From Bordetella sp. BOR01 (GTDB lineage: Bacteria > Pseudomonadota > Gammaproteobacteria > Burkholderiales > Burkholderiaceae_B), in contig NZ_JAHUWT010000004.1 in the NCBI RefSeq assembly GCF_019218885.1, positions 248,001-312,000 on the forward strand: a DNA stretch of 64,000 bases, given 5' to 3'. A program made the translations under genes and the position numbers. The notes beneath the pieces were generated by a model that saw only the letters and a list, made by a program, of their open reading frames with translations, was not told where the DNA came from and did not search any database. This document shows positions 54,163-62,131 of the stretch, piece by piece (position 1 is the first letter of the stretch; each line of letters starts with the position of its first letter).

Positions 54163-54471
54163 ATGTTCCAGTGGATGGTATGGACGACGCCGGTGGCGGT
54201 GTTCTTCATCTGCATCGTATTGATGCTGACGGGCATGACAGTGTGGGAACTGAAGTCGCCCACCCGCCTGCGCAAGGGGTTCCTGCCGATTGCCACCACG
54301 CGTGGCGACCGGCTGTTCATCGGCTTGATGGCGGCAGCCTGGGTCAACCTGGCGTATGTGGGGTTGGGCGAGCAAATGATGGACTGGTTCACGCTGGATG
54401 ATCCCCCCACGGTGTGGATCAGCTTCGCGGCATCGATGCTGCTGCTGGTGTGGATCATGCGCAAGGGATAG
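54163..54471 (+). CDS. glpU: DUF2160 small membrane protein (GlpU-like)
   Basis: Membrane protein of 102 residues with three helices (about 5-28, 50-68, 82-98), DUF2160 family, found inside glycerol ABC operons. Conserved loop VWELKSPTRLRKGFLPIATTRGDRLFIGLM. Its task is unknown; it may stabilise the permease or receptor interaction. Ribosome site GGAGGCC, 18 bases after glpQ. Confidence 0.88.
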   Translation: MFQWMVWTTPVAVFFICIVLMLTGMTVWELKSPTRLRKGFLPIATTRGDRLFIGLMAAAWVNLAYVGLGEQMMDWFTLDDPPTVWISFAASMLLLVWIMRKG

Positions 54472-54577
54472 GCCAGGCAGATAAACCAAGAACGAGCTGT
54501 AGCGAACGACCCAGGCCGGCATCTTCCCAGGCCCGGATCCGCAGCGTAGACGGGAAGGTACATCGAGGAGAAAGGTC

Positions 54578-56308
54578 ATGAAATTGCGCAGGCAAGCCGT
54601 GGCGGCGGGCATCGCCCTGATCGGGTGGTCAGCCGCCTGGGCCGGAGTGCCCGAGGCCGAGAAGTGGGTGGACTCCGAATTCCAGCCGTCGTCGCTGTCC
54701 AAGGACAAGCAGATGGCCGAGATGCAGTGGTTCATCGACGCGGCCGCCAAACTCAAGGCCAAAGGCATCAACGAGATCAATGTGGTCTCGGAAACCATCA
54801 CCACGCACGAGTACGAGTCCAAGACCCTGGCGCGTGCCTTCACCGAGATCACCGGCATCAAGGTCAACCATGACCTGATCCAGGAAGGCGATGTGGTCGA
54901 GAAACTGCAGACGTCGATGCAGTCGGGCAAGTCCATCTATGACGGCTGGATATCCGATTCGGACTTGATCGGCACGCACTATCGGTACGGCGCCATCTTG
55001 CCGCTGTCGGACTATATCTCGGGCGCGGGCAAAGACTGGACCAACCCGGACCTGGACCTGAAGGACTTCATCGGCACCAAGTTCACCACCGCGCCCGACG
55101 GCAAGCTGTACCAGCTACCCGACCAGCAGTTCGCCAACGTGTACTGGTTCCGGGCCGACTGGTTCGCCCGCCCGGACCTGCGCGAGAAGTTCAAGGCCAA
55201 GTATGGCTACGAACTGGGGGTGCCCACCAATTGGTCGGCCTACGAGGACATCGCCGATTTCTTCACCAACGACGTGAAGGAGCTGGACGGCAAGAAAATC
55301 TACGGCCACATGGACTACGGCAAGAAAGACCCATCGCTGGGCTGGCGCTTTACCGACGCATGGCTGTCGATGGCGGGTGCGGCCGACAAGGGCCTGCCCA
55401 ACGGCATGCCGGTAGACGAATGGGGCATCCGCGTGGCCGACGACAAGTGCACGCCGGTGGGGGCCTCGGTCGAGCGGGGCGGGGCCACCAATAGCCCGGC
55501 CGCGGTCTACGCGCTGACCAAGTATGTCGACTGGATGAAGAAGTACGCGCCGCCACAAGCCATGGGCATGACGTTCTCGGAATCCGGGCCGGTGCCGGCG
55601 CAGGGCCACATCGCGCAGCAGATCTTCTGGTACACCGCCTTCACGGCGGACATGACCAAGAAAGGCCTGCCGGTGGTCAACGAAGACGGAACGCCCAAAT
55701 GGCGCATGGCTCCGTCGCCCTACGGACCGTACTGGAAAGACGGCATGCAGAACGGCTACCAGGACGTGGGCTCATGGACGTTCTTCAAGTCCACCGACCC
55801 CGACCGCATGGCCGGCGCCTGGCTGTACGCGCAGTTCGTCACGTCGAAGACCGTATCGTTGAAGAAATCCATCACCGGGTTGACCTTCATCCGCGACAGC
55901 GACATCCATAGCGATTATTTCACCAAGAACGCCAACCGCTATGGCGGCCTGATCGAGTTCTATCGCAGCCCGGCGCGGGTGGCCTGGACGCCCACCGGCA
56001 ACAATGTGCCCGACTATCCCAAGCTGGCCCAGTTGTGGTGGAAGAACGTGGCCACGGCGGTCACGGGTGAACAGGCGCCGCAGAAGGCCATGGACAACCT
56101 GGCCGAAGAGATGGACCGCGTGATGGCCCGCCTGGAACGCGCCGGCATGGCCCAATGCGCGCCCAAGCTCAACAAGAAGAGCGATCCGTCGAAATGGCTG
56201 TCCGACCAGCACGCGCCATGGAAGAAGCTGGCCAACGAAAAGCCGCAGGGCCAGACGATTCCGTACGATCAGTTGCTACAGGCCTGGAAGGAGGGGAAGG
56301 TGCGCTGA
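54578..56308 (+). CDS. glpV: GlpV, periplasmic glycerol-binding protein
   Basis: Periplasmic receptor of 576 residues for the glycerol importer. Sec signal peptide MKLRRQAVAAGIALIGWSAAWAG, mature domain starting VPEAEKWVDSEFQPS. Much longer than typical sugar receptors, as is known for GlpV. Seen: VVSETITTHEYESKTLARAFTEITGIKVNHDLIQEGDVVEKLQTSMQSG, then LPDQQFANVYWFRADWF. The gap of 106 bases before it holds no terminator-like hairpin but has the GAGGAGAAAGG site. Last gene of the operon; a large inverted repeat follows. Confidence 0.94.
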   Translation: MKLRRQAVAAGIALIGWSAAWAGVPEAEKWVDSEFQPSSLSKDKQMAEMQWFIDAAAKLKAKGINEINVVSETITTHEYESKTLARAFTEITGIKVNHDLIQEGDVVEKLQTSMQSGKSIYDGWISDSDLIGTHYRYGAILPLSDYISGAGKDWTNPDLDLKDFIGTKFTTAPDGKLYQLPDQQFANVYWFRADWFARPDLREKFKAKYGYELGVPTNWSAYEDIADFFTNDVKELDGKKIYGHMDYGKKDPSLGWRFTDAWLSMAGAADKGLPNGMPVDEWGIRVADDKCTPVGASVERGGATNSPAAVYALTKYVDWMKKYAPPQAMGMTFSESGPVPAQGHIAQQIFWYTAFTADMTKKGLPVVNEDGTPKWRMAPSPYGPYWKDGMQNGYQDVGSWTFFKSTDPDRMAGAWLYAQFVTSKTVSLKKSITGLTFIRDSDIHSDYFTKNANRYGGLIEFYRSPARVAWTPTGNNVPDYPKLAQLWWKNVATAVTGEQAPQKAMDNLAEEMDRVMARLERAGMAQCAPKLNKKSDPSKWLSDQHAPWKKLANEKPQGQTIPYDQLLQAWKEGKVR

Positions 56309-56338
56309 TGAGATGAGGCCGCCGGGTGGCCGCACTTG

Positions 56339-56435
56339 TGCCAGGTGTCAGGCTCCGCAGGTGCCTGACACCCTATGATTGAGACAGCCTTGCCACACAA
56401 TGGTGTCAGGCACCTGCGGAGCCTGACACCTGGCA
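56339..56435. repeat. Nested REP-like inverted repeat (34-base arms) between glpV and Tgl-like gene
   Basis: Perfect inverted repeat: the 34 bases at 56339-56372 are the exact reverse complement of 56402-56435, with 29 bases between. Each arm is itself a hairpin: GGTGTCAGGC - nine bases - GCCTGACACC. This twofold layout is that of a REP/BIME-type repeat. It sits between two convergent genes, so it can work as a bidirectional terminator or mRNA stabiliser. It appears only here in the window. Confidence 0.9.
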
Positions 56436-56461
56436 AGAAGGCCGCTTCGCAACGCCCCACG

Positions 56462-57610
56462 CTACGGCGCCGCGCCATCCGGCAGCACGATCTGCGCCGT
56501 GCCGGGCAATATCCATTGCGCGCATTCCCGCGTGGCGTCGATACAGCCGCCTTCGGCATAGACGCCCTGGGGATCGCGCCGCCGCAGCATGCGTGCCAGG
56601 ATCGCCTGCACGGCGGCCGGGTCGGCCAATGTGCGCGCCACCCGGGCTTCGACGATGGCCTCGTCCAGCACCAGCCGGCCTTGCGCATCCCGCCTCGCGC
56701 CGTTGCGCCAGTGGAAGATCTCGACGCACTTCGCCGTCAGGGTGTAGGGCTGGTCGCGCTTCCAGAAATTGTTGAATAGTCCGCTGCCCAGGTAGAACAC
56801 CCAGGAACCCTCGTAGCCTTCCACGTTCGATGAATGGGCATCGGGGTTGCGAAACCACAGGCGGTCGCCGGGCACGTAGTAGCGCGACGGCAGCGGCGCG
56901 TCCATCGAGCCGTACTCGCGCAGGAAGACATCGTGGAACTGTCCGGACATGACGGCCCGTGTTTCCCATTGCCGCTGCAGGCTGGCGTACAGCGCCGGAT
57001 GTGCGTCGCGCAGTTCCAGGGCGATGCCCAGCAGCGTGACATACTCGGTGGCGCGATAGCACGAAAACGAATAAAGCTTGCCCGACGCATCTGGCTGCGT
57101 GGCCTTTTGCAGGGCATCGATCAAGGACACGCCCGGCTCGATGGTAAAGCCGCGTGCCTCGTCGTAGCGCCAGTAGCCGGCCGGCCGTTCGGCCTGTTCG
57201 GTATCGAAGGCCAGGGCGGTCTTGCGCGCGGCCTGCACGATGTGCTGGCGGATACGCACGGCGCTGTGCATTTCGGCGGCACTGGGAAACGGAAAGGCCA
57301 CCGGCCCCAACAGCATGGCCAGCAGGATCTCGCGCGCCAGGTCGTCGGCGCGGGCTTCGGTGTCCAGCCCCAGGGCGGCGCACAGCACGGTGGTGTCGCG
57401 CTGCGGCGCCAGGGCCAGCAAGGCGGGAGTGGGCTCGAAATGCACCGCGCAGGGGCCGTCGGGCACGGCCTGTACGTAGGGCGCCAAGCCCAAGGTCTGC
57501 AGGATGTCGCAGGCGGCCTGGCGTTCGGTCTGCAGTACGCCGGCACTGGGCGCGGCGATGCGGATGCCTTGCCGGCCAGTGGGTTCGGATAGCGGTTGGG
57601 GCGAGGGCAT
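56462..57610 (-). CDS. Tgl-like protein (transglutaminase-type, Bacillus spore-coat Tgl family), candidate
   Basis: Cytoplasmic protein of 382 residues without signal peptide. The C-terminal two-thirds resembles, by recalled sequence, Bacillus Tgl (protein-glutamine gamma-glutamyltransferase): AEMHSAVRIRQHIVQAARKTA, YWRYD, then LYSFSCYRATEYVTLLGIALEL where Cys184 corresponds to the Tgl catalytic Cys, and VPGDRLWFRNPDAHSSNVEGYEGSWVFYLG. It is longer (382 versus about 245) due to an added N-terminal ~100 residues. The His and Glu of Tgl do not line up simply (Asn280-Asn281 where His is expected). If real, it is an unusual occurrence outside spore formers. GGAG supports the start. Confidence 0.6.
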   Translation of the reverse strand: MPSPQPLSEPTGRQGIRIAAPSAGVLQTERQAACDILQTLGLAPYVQAVPDGPCAVHFEPTPALLALAPQRDTTVLCAALGLDTEARADDLAREILLAMLLGPVAFPFPSAAEMHSAVRIRQHIVQAARKTALAFDTEQAERPAGYWRYDEARGFTIEPGVSLIDALQKATQPDASGKLYSFSCYRATEYVTLLGIALELRDAHPALYASLQRQWETRAVMSGQFHDVFLREYGSMDAPLPSRYYVPGDRLWFRNPDAHSSNVEGYEGSWVFYLGSGLFNNFWKRDQPYTLTAKCVEIFHWRNGARRDAQGRLVLDEAIVEARVARTLADPAAVQAILARMLRRRDPQGVYAEGGCIDATRECAQWILPGTAQIVLPDGAAP

Positions 57611-57679
57611 GCGTCGGCTCCGTGGACCGGTGCGCGCCCGGCTGGCCGGGAGGCGACGCGCGCCGTCAGGCGCCAGATT

Positions 57680-58273
57680 CTACCGCTGCGGCGGGGCTTG
57701 CGGTACACCCCTGGGCAACAGGCGGGCCAGGGCTTCGGCGTCCATGAAACGGATGTTGTGGCGGGTTGCGTAGTCGAGCGCGGGGGCCGAAGGTGCGCCC
57801 AGTGCCACGTAGATGCCTTCGCTGGCACCTGCGCTGGCCCGGGCTGCCTCCAGGCGCTGCAGCGGTTCGACGCCCGTGTGGGCGGCTTTCCAGCGCCGCG
57901 CCGTCAGCAAGGCACGGCCACCGCCCGTCCGCGTCACTTCGAAGTCGGCCGCCGCGCCGTTCAGGCGCTTGACCTCGCAGCCGTCACGGCGCAGTGCCGC
58001 TTCCAGTACGTCGGCAAAGGCGGCCCAGGGCAGGGCCGCCAGGTCGGTCGCGGTTTGTTCGACACGCGCCGACGATGGCTTGCCGCGCTGTTTCCAGGCG
58101 GCGATGCCGGCAATGGCCAGGAAAGGAATCGCCGCAAAGATCGGAAAGGGCGCATAGGCGGGCGGCAGCGCCGCCAGCCCGATGACGATCAGCGCGGCCG
58201 CCACCAGCATGCTGATCCACCAGGGGGAACGCAGCAAGATGGCGAACAGCGAGTTCTTGGCCATGAATTTCAT
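57680..58273 (-). CDS. Membrane-anchored Mrr/restriction-endonuclease-fold protein (likely inactive)
   Basis: Protein of 197 residues with two N-terminal membrane helices (about 12-35 and 42-60) and a cytoplasmic PD-(D/E)xK-like Mrr domain (about 78-170: WAAFADVLEAALRRDGCEVKRLNGAAADFEVTR). The aspartate (Asp110) is present, but the following catalytic [EQ]xK is replaced by Thr-Ala-Arg (LLTARRW, residues 122-128), so nuclease activity is doubtful. Membrane anchoring makes defence use unlikely; a structural or sensing role is possible. AGGAA supports MKFMAKN as start; MAKNS at 58264 is an alternative. Confidence 0.75.
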   Translation of the reverse strand: MKFMAKNSLFAILLRSPWWISMLVAAALIVIGLAALPPAYAPFPIFAAIPFLAIAGIAAWKQRGKPSSARVEQTATDLAALPWAAFADVLEAALRRDGCEVKRLNGAAADFEVTRTGGGRALLTARRWKAAHTGVEPLQRLEAARASAGASEGIYVALGAPSAPALDYATRHNIRFMDAEALARLLPRGVPQAPPQR

Positions 58274-58303
58274 GGAATGTTCCTGGGCAGCAAGACGTGA
58301 AGT

Positions 58304-58957
58304 TCAGGGGGCCGGCGTGCCGGACGGCGGCGCGGGCGGTTGCGGAGGCACGGGGCGTACCGCCGGCGTGCCGTCCGGCGTGCGCGCCATCCAGGCGATC
58401 AGCGAGGCGCGCATGGCTTCCTCGACCGACATGTCGATCGGCTTGACCCAGTCGACCGGCACGAACACCGTGTAGCCGCCGATCATGTAGCCCATGGGCA
58501 AGTACACCGCCACGCGCTCGCCCTGCATGAAGCCCTCGGGCAGGCCCGCCGTGCCGCGCCGGGTGATCAGGCCCACCAGTTCAAGCGGCTGGCCGGGCAG
58601 GCGCAGCACTACCACGTGCTGCGTGTCGGTCTTGGCGCTGGGCGAGAAGTAGTCGGCAAAACTCTTCAGCGATGAATAGATGCTCTTGACCACCGGCAGG
58701 TTGGTGAAAGGCATCTCGACCAGGTGGAGTATCCGCTGCACGCGTTCTTTCGAGACCAGGTAGCCGATCAGCAGGATTCCCAGGATGCCCAGCACCAGGC
58801 CCATGCCGGGTATGTAGAAGTTGCCGATGAACGGGCTGAGCAGGGCCATCGAGACGCGTTCGGTCCAGGCCAGGAATATATACAGCAGATAGAGCGTCAG
58901 CGCGATCGGCAGTACGGTAATCAGCCCGCGGAAAAAGTATCGATACAGGCGCGTCAT
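58304..58957 (-). CDS. DUF502 membrane protein
   Basis: Integral membrane protein of 217 residues of the DUF502 family: RYFFRGLITVLPIALTLYLLYIFL (helix 1), GMGLVLGILGILLIGYLVSKERVQRILHLVEMPFTNLPVVKSIYSSLKSFADYF (helix 2 and conserved PxxxIYSS loop). A C-terminal soluble part has YLPMGYMIGGYTVFVPVDWVKPIDMSVEEAM. Pro-rich tail. Function unknown; the plant relative COV1 affects trafficking or wall patterning. CGGAGA ribosome site; 25 bases after the Lrp gene. Confidence 0.9.
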   Translation of the reverse strand: MTRLYRYFFRGLITVLPIALTLYLLYIFLAWTERVSMALLSPFIGNFYIPGMGLVLGILGILLIGYLVSKERVQRILHLVEMPFTNLPVVKSIYSSLKSFADYFSPSAKTDTQHVVVLRLPGQPLELVGLITRRGTAGLPEGFMQGERVAVYLPMGYMIGGYTVFVPVDWVKPIDMSVEEAMRASLIAWMARTPDGTPAVRPVPPQPPAPPSGTPAP

Positions 58958-58982
58958 GAGTACGGATCTCCGGTAAGGCGTA

Positions 58983-59453
58983 TTAATGGCTGTTGGTCGG
59001 CAGGATCAGGGTTTCCTTGATCTCTTCCATGACCACGTAGCTGCGCGATTCCGCCGACGCCGGCAGGCGTTTCAGGATTTCGCCCAGCAGCCGGCGATAT
59101 TCATTCATTTCGGTCAGGCGGGCCTTGACCAGGTAGTCGAAGTCGCCCGACACCAGGTGGCATTCCATGACTTCGGGCACGTAGAGCAGTTCCTGCTTGA
59201 CCTTGTCGAACACGTCGCCCGATTTGGCCGATAGCTTGATTTCCAGGAACACCAGCAAGTTTCGGCCCAGGGCGGCGGGATTGACGCGCGCATGATACCC
59301 GGCGATGACGCCTTCGCGCTCCAGGCGCTTGACCCGCTCGGAGCAGGGGGTGGCCGACAGGCTGATGCGCTCGGCCAGGTCGGTGATGGAAATCCGCCCG
59401 TCGCGTTGCAGGATGTCGAGGATTTTCAGGTCGATACGATCGAGTTCGCGCAT
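58983..59453 (-). CDS. Lrp/AsnC-family regulator (likely controls dadA)
   Basis: Lrp-type regulator of 156 residues. N-terminal HTH ([54 protein letters not shown]) and C-terminal RAM domain ([47 protein letters not shown]). Divergent from dadA with a 139-base AT-rich gap, the arrangement seen for amino-acid-responsive control of D-alanine degradation. The start at 59453 is used because HTH starts there. Ligand probably alanine or leucine. Confidence 0.93.
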   Translation of the reverse strand: MRELDRIDLKILDILQRDGRISITDLAERISLSATPCSERVKRLEREGVIAGYHARVNPAALGRNLLVFLEIKLSAKSGDVFDKVKQELLYVPEVMECHLVSGDFDYLVKARLTEMNEYRRLLGEILKRLPASAESRSYVVMEEIKETLILPTNSH

Positions 59454-59592
59454 TTCACTCTTGCAGGGCCGCCCGGGCCCACCCCGCCAGTCGAAAAATG
59501 GATTGGAACGAGCGATTTTAGTGCTTTTCACTGCCAGACCGCTTCTAGACTATTCCTTTGTTCGTGTGACATGTCTAAAACGGGGAATTCTC

Positions 59593-60897
59593 ATGCACGT
59601 CATCGTCCTGGGCAGCGGCGTCATCGGCACCACCACCGCCTATTACCTGGCCCGCCAGGGCGCCAGCGTCACGGTGCTGGATCGCCAGCCCGAGGCGGCC
59701 CGCGAGACCAGCTATGCCAATGCCGGGCAGGTCTCGCCAGGCTATTCCACCCCGTGGGCGGCCCCCGGCATCCCCCTGAAGGCGCTGAAGTGGCTGTTCC
59801 AGAAAGACGCGCCGCTGGCCATCCGGCCCGACGGCACCTTGTACCAGTTGCGCTGGATGGCCGCCATGCTGGCCAATTGCTCGGCCGGCCGCTACACCGT
59901 CAATAAAGAGCGCATGTTGCGGCTGGCCGAATACAGCCGCGACTGCCTGCGCGAACTGCGCGCCGATACCGGCATCCAGTACGAGGCGCGCACCCGCGGC
60001 ACCCTGCAACTGTTCCGTACCGCGGCCCAGTACGACGCGGCGCAGCGCGATATCAAGGTGCTCGATGCCTGCGGCGTGCCATACGACCTGCTGGATAGCG
60101 CCCGCCTGCAGACGGCCGAGCCGGCGCTGGCCCAGACCGCGCACAAACTGGCAGGCGGCTTGCGCCTGCCCAACGATGAAACCGGCGATTGCCACCTGTT
60201 CACGCGCCGCCTGGCCGCGCTGGCGGCCGGGCTGGGCGTGCAATTCCGCTATGGCCAGGATGTCGCTGGCCTGCAGGCCAGCGACGGCGAGATCCGCGGC
60301 GTGCGCGTCGGCGGCGACATTCTCACCGCCGATCGCTACGTGGCGGCGTTCGGCAGCTACACGCGCGGCTTCCTGGCACCACTGGGCCTGGACCTGCCCG
60401 TGTATCCGGTCAAGGGTTATTCGCTGACCATCCCGCTCGCCCAGGCTGACGCCGCGCCGGTGTCGACGGTGCTGGACGAAACCTACAAAGTGGCCGTCAC
60501 GCGCTTCGACAAGCGCATACGGGTGGGGGGCATGGCTGAGCTGGCCGGTTTCGACTTGCGCCTGAATCCGGCGCGTCGCCGCACCCTTGAACACGTGGTC
60601 AACGACCTCTATCCTGGTTGCGGCGATCTTGCGCGGGCCGAGTTCTGGACCGGGCTGCGGCCCATGACGCCCGACAGCACCCCCATTGTCGGCGCCACGC
60701 GCTACGTCAACCTGTTTCTCAATACGGGGCATGGCACGCTGGGCTGGACCATGGCCTGCGGGTCGGCCAAGGTCGTGGCCGACCTGGTCATCGGCCAACG
60801 GCCCGCCATCCGCGCCGACGACCTGGCCCTGTCGCGCTACCAGGCGTCGCGCGCGCGCCGAACCGGCCCGGCACTGGGCGAGCGCTCGACCGCATAA
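59593..60897 (+). CDS. dadA: D-amino acid dehydrogenase DadA (paralogue B)
   Basis: FAD-dependent D-amino acid dehydrogenase of 434 residues (D-alanine to pyruvate). Rossmann motif [23 protein letters not shown] at the start, [20 protein letters not shown] (classic DadA), then [15 protein letters not shown] and the C-terminal [18 protein letters not shown]. Under the divergent Lrp gene. Starts at ATG 59593 with CGGGGAA in front. Closer to canonical DadA than the copy at 19290. An alanine racemase partner (dadX) is not visible here. Confidence 0.94.
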   Translation: MHVIVLGSGVIGTTTAYYLARQGASVTVLDRQPEAARETSYANAGQVSPGYSTPWAAPGIPLKALKWLFQKDAPLAIRPDGTLYQLRWMAAMLANCSAGRYTVNKERMLRLAEYSRDCLRELRADTGIQYEARTRGTLQLFRTAAQYDAAQRDIKVLDACGVPYDLLDSARLQTAEPALAQTAHKLAGGLRLPNDETGDCHLFTRRLAALAAGLGVQFRYGQDVAGLQASDGEIRGVRVGGDILTADRYVAAFGSYTRGFLAPLGLDLPVYPVKGYSLTIPLAQADAAPVSTVLDETYKVAVTRFDKRIRVGGMAELAGFDLRLNPARRRTLEHVVNDLYPGCGDLARAEFWTGLRPMTPDSTPIVGATRYVNLFLNTGHGTLGWTMACGSAKVVADLVIGQRPAIRADDLALSRYQASRARRTGPALGERSTA

Positions 60898-60920
60898 GTG
60901 CGCCGGCCCGCCACCCGATA

Positions 60921-61002
60921 GATAGTGCCTGCGCCGCAACGGCGGCCAGGGCGCCTTGTGCCACAATCGCGCCATGGCCGCCGTTGCGGCGCAGGCACTA
61001 TC
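60921..61002. repeat. Perfect 28-base inverted repeat ahead of nuclease operon
   Basis: 60921-60948 is the exact reverse complement of 60975-61002 with 26 bases between. Each arm again contains a small hairpin (GCCGC-n4-GCGGC). It ends 11 bases before the GTG start of the SbcD-like gene and begins 24 bases after the dadA stop. No T-run, so not a standard terminator. As DNA or RNA it can form a cruciform or hairpin; its role is unknown. Confidence 0.9.
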
Positions 61003-61012
61003 CGGGTAGCTC

Positions 61013-62131
61013 GTGATCCATCTCATCCACACCGCCGATTGGCAGATCGGACGGCAGTACGGCCAGTTCGATACCGATGACGCCGCCATGCTGGCCGAGG
61101 CCCGCTACGAGGCCGTGGCGCGCATCGCCGCCGTGGCGGCCGAGCGCCGCGCCGATGCGGTGCTGGTGGCTGGCGATGTGTTCGATACGCAAGCGGTGTC
61201 CGACCGCAGTATCCGGCGCCTGTTCGATGCGCTGGCGGCCTATGCCGGCCCCTGGGTGCTCATCGCCGGCAACCACGACGCGGCACTGGCCGACAGCGTG
61301 TGGTCGCGCGCGCACCAGCTGGGTTGTATTGGCGCCAATGTGCACGTGCCGCTGCGGCCCGGCGTGGTCGACCTGCCTGGACTGAACCTGGCCGTACTGG
61401 CTGCGCCCCTGACGCAGCGCCACACCTACGACGACACCACGGCTGTCTTCGACACGCTGGCCACGGCACCGGGCCGCGTGCGTGTCGGCCTGGCCCATGG
61501 CAGCGTGGCGGGCCGGCTGCCCGATACCGTCGATTCGGCCAACCCCATTGCCGCCGATCGCGTACAGCGGGCCCGGCTCGAGTACCTGGCGCTGGGCGAC
61601 TGGCATGGCTGCCTGCAGATCGATGCCCGCACCTGGTATGCCGGCACGCCCGAGCCCGATCGCTTCCGCGCCAATGCGTCGGGCAGCATCCTGGACGTGC
61701 GGCTGCCGGGTAACGGCGCCGAACCGGTGGTCGAGACCTTGCCGGTGGCGCGTTATCGGTGGGCGCAATGGGCTCAATCGTTGACGCTGCCTTCGGATGC
61801 CGAATCCCTGGCGCATCGCCTGCAGGCCGTGGGCGCCGACGATGTGCTGCGGCTCGAGCTGTCGGGGCAGTTGTCTCTCGAGGCCTGGGACGCGCTGCAA
61901 GAGGCCATTGCCCGCGCCGCGGCACGCACGCGCGCGCTGCTGCTCGATACCGCGGACTTGTCGCTGGCGCCCGATTCGCACGACCTGGCTGCCCTGGGCG
62001 CAAGCGGCTACGTGGGTGAAGTGGCCGCGCAATTGCAGGCGCTGCAAGACGACCCGGCCCAGGCCGGGGCCGCCCGGCAGGCCCTGCGCCTGCTGGTGCA
62101 GTTCCAGCGCGAACGCACGGAATCGCCATGA
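61013..62131 (+). CDS. Metallophosphoesterase, SbcD/YhaO-like nuclease subunit
   Basis: Calcineurin-like metallophosphoesterase of 372 residues; the Mre11/SbcD/YhaO class forms a DNA double-strand/hairpin nuclease with an SMC-like ATPase. Metal-binding motifs: HTADWQIGR (residues 6-14, DxH variant with D9 and W-Q), GDVFDTQ (about 55), GNHDAA (about 86-91) and later LGDWHG. Starts with GTG at 61013 (MIHLIHTADW). Overlaps the ATPase gene by four bases (ATGA). The palindrome in front lies in its leader. Confidence 0.88.
   Translation: MIHLIHTADWQIGRQYGQFDTDDAAMLAEARYEAVARIAAVAAERRADAVLVAGDVFDTQAVSDRSIRRLFDALAAYAGPWVLIAGNHDAALADSVWSRAHQLGCIGANVHVPLRPGVVDLPGLNLAVLAAPLTQRHTYDDTTAVFDTLATAPGRVRVGLAHGSVAGRLPDTVDSANPIAADRVQRARLEYLALGDWHGCLQIDARTWYAGTPEPDRFRANASGSILDVRLPGNGAEPVVETLPVARYRWAQWAQSLTLPSDAESLAHRLQAVGADDVLRLELSGQLSLEAWDALQEAIARAAARTRALLLDTADLSLAPDSHDLAALGASGYVGEVAAQLQALQDDPAQAGAARQALRLLVQFQRERTESP

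Noticed and set aside
57680-58273. Mrr-like protein as an active restriction system
   Set aside because: Two membrane helices and loss of the [EQ]xK residues argue against DNA cleavage, and there is no methylase or modification gene.
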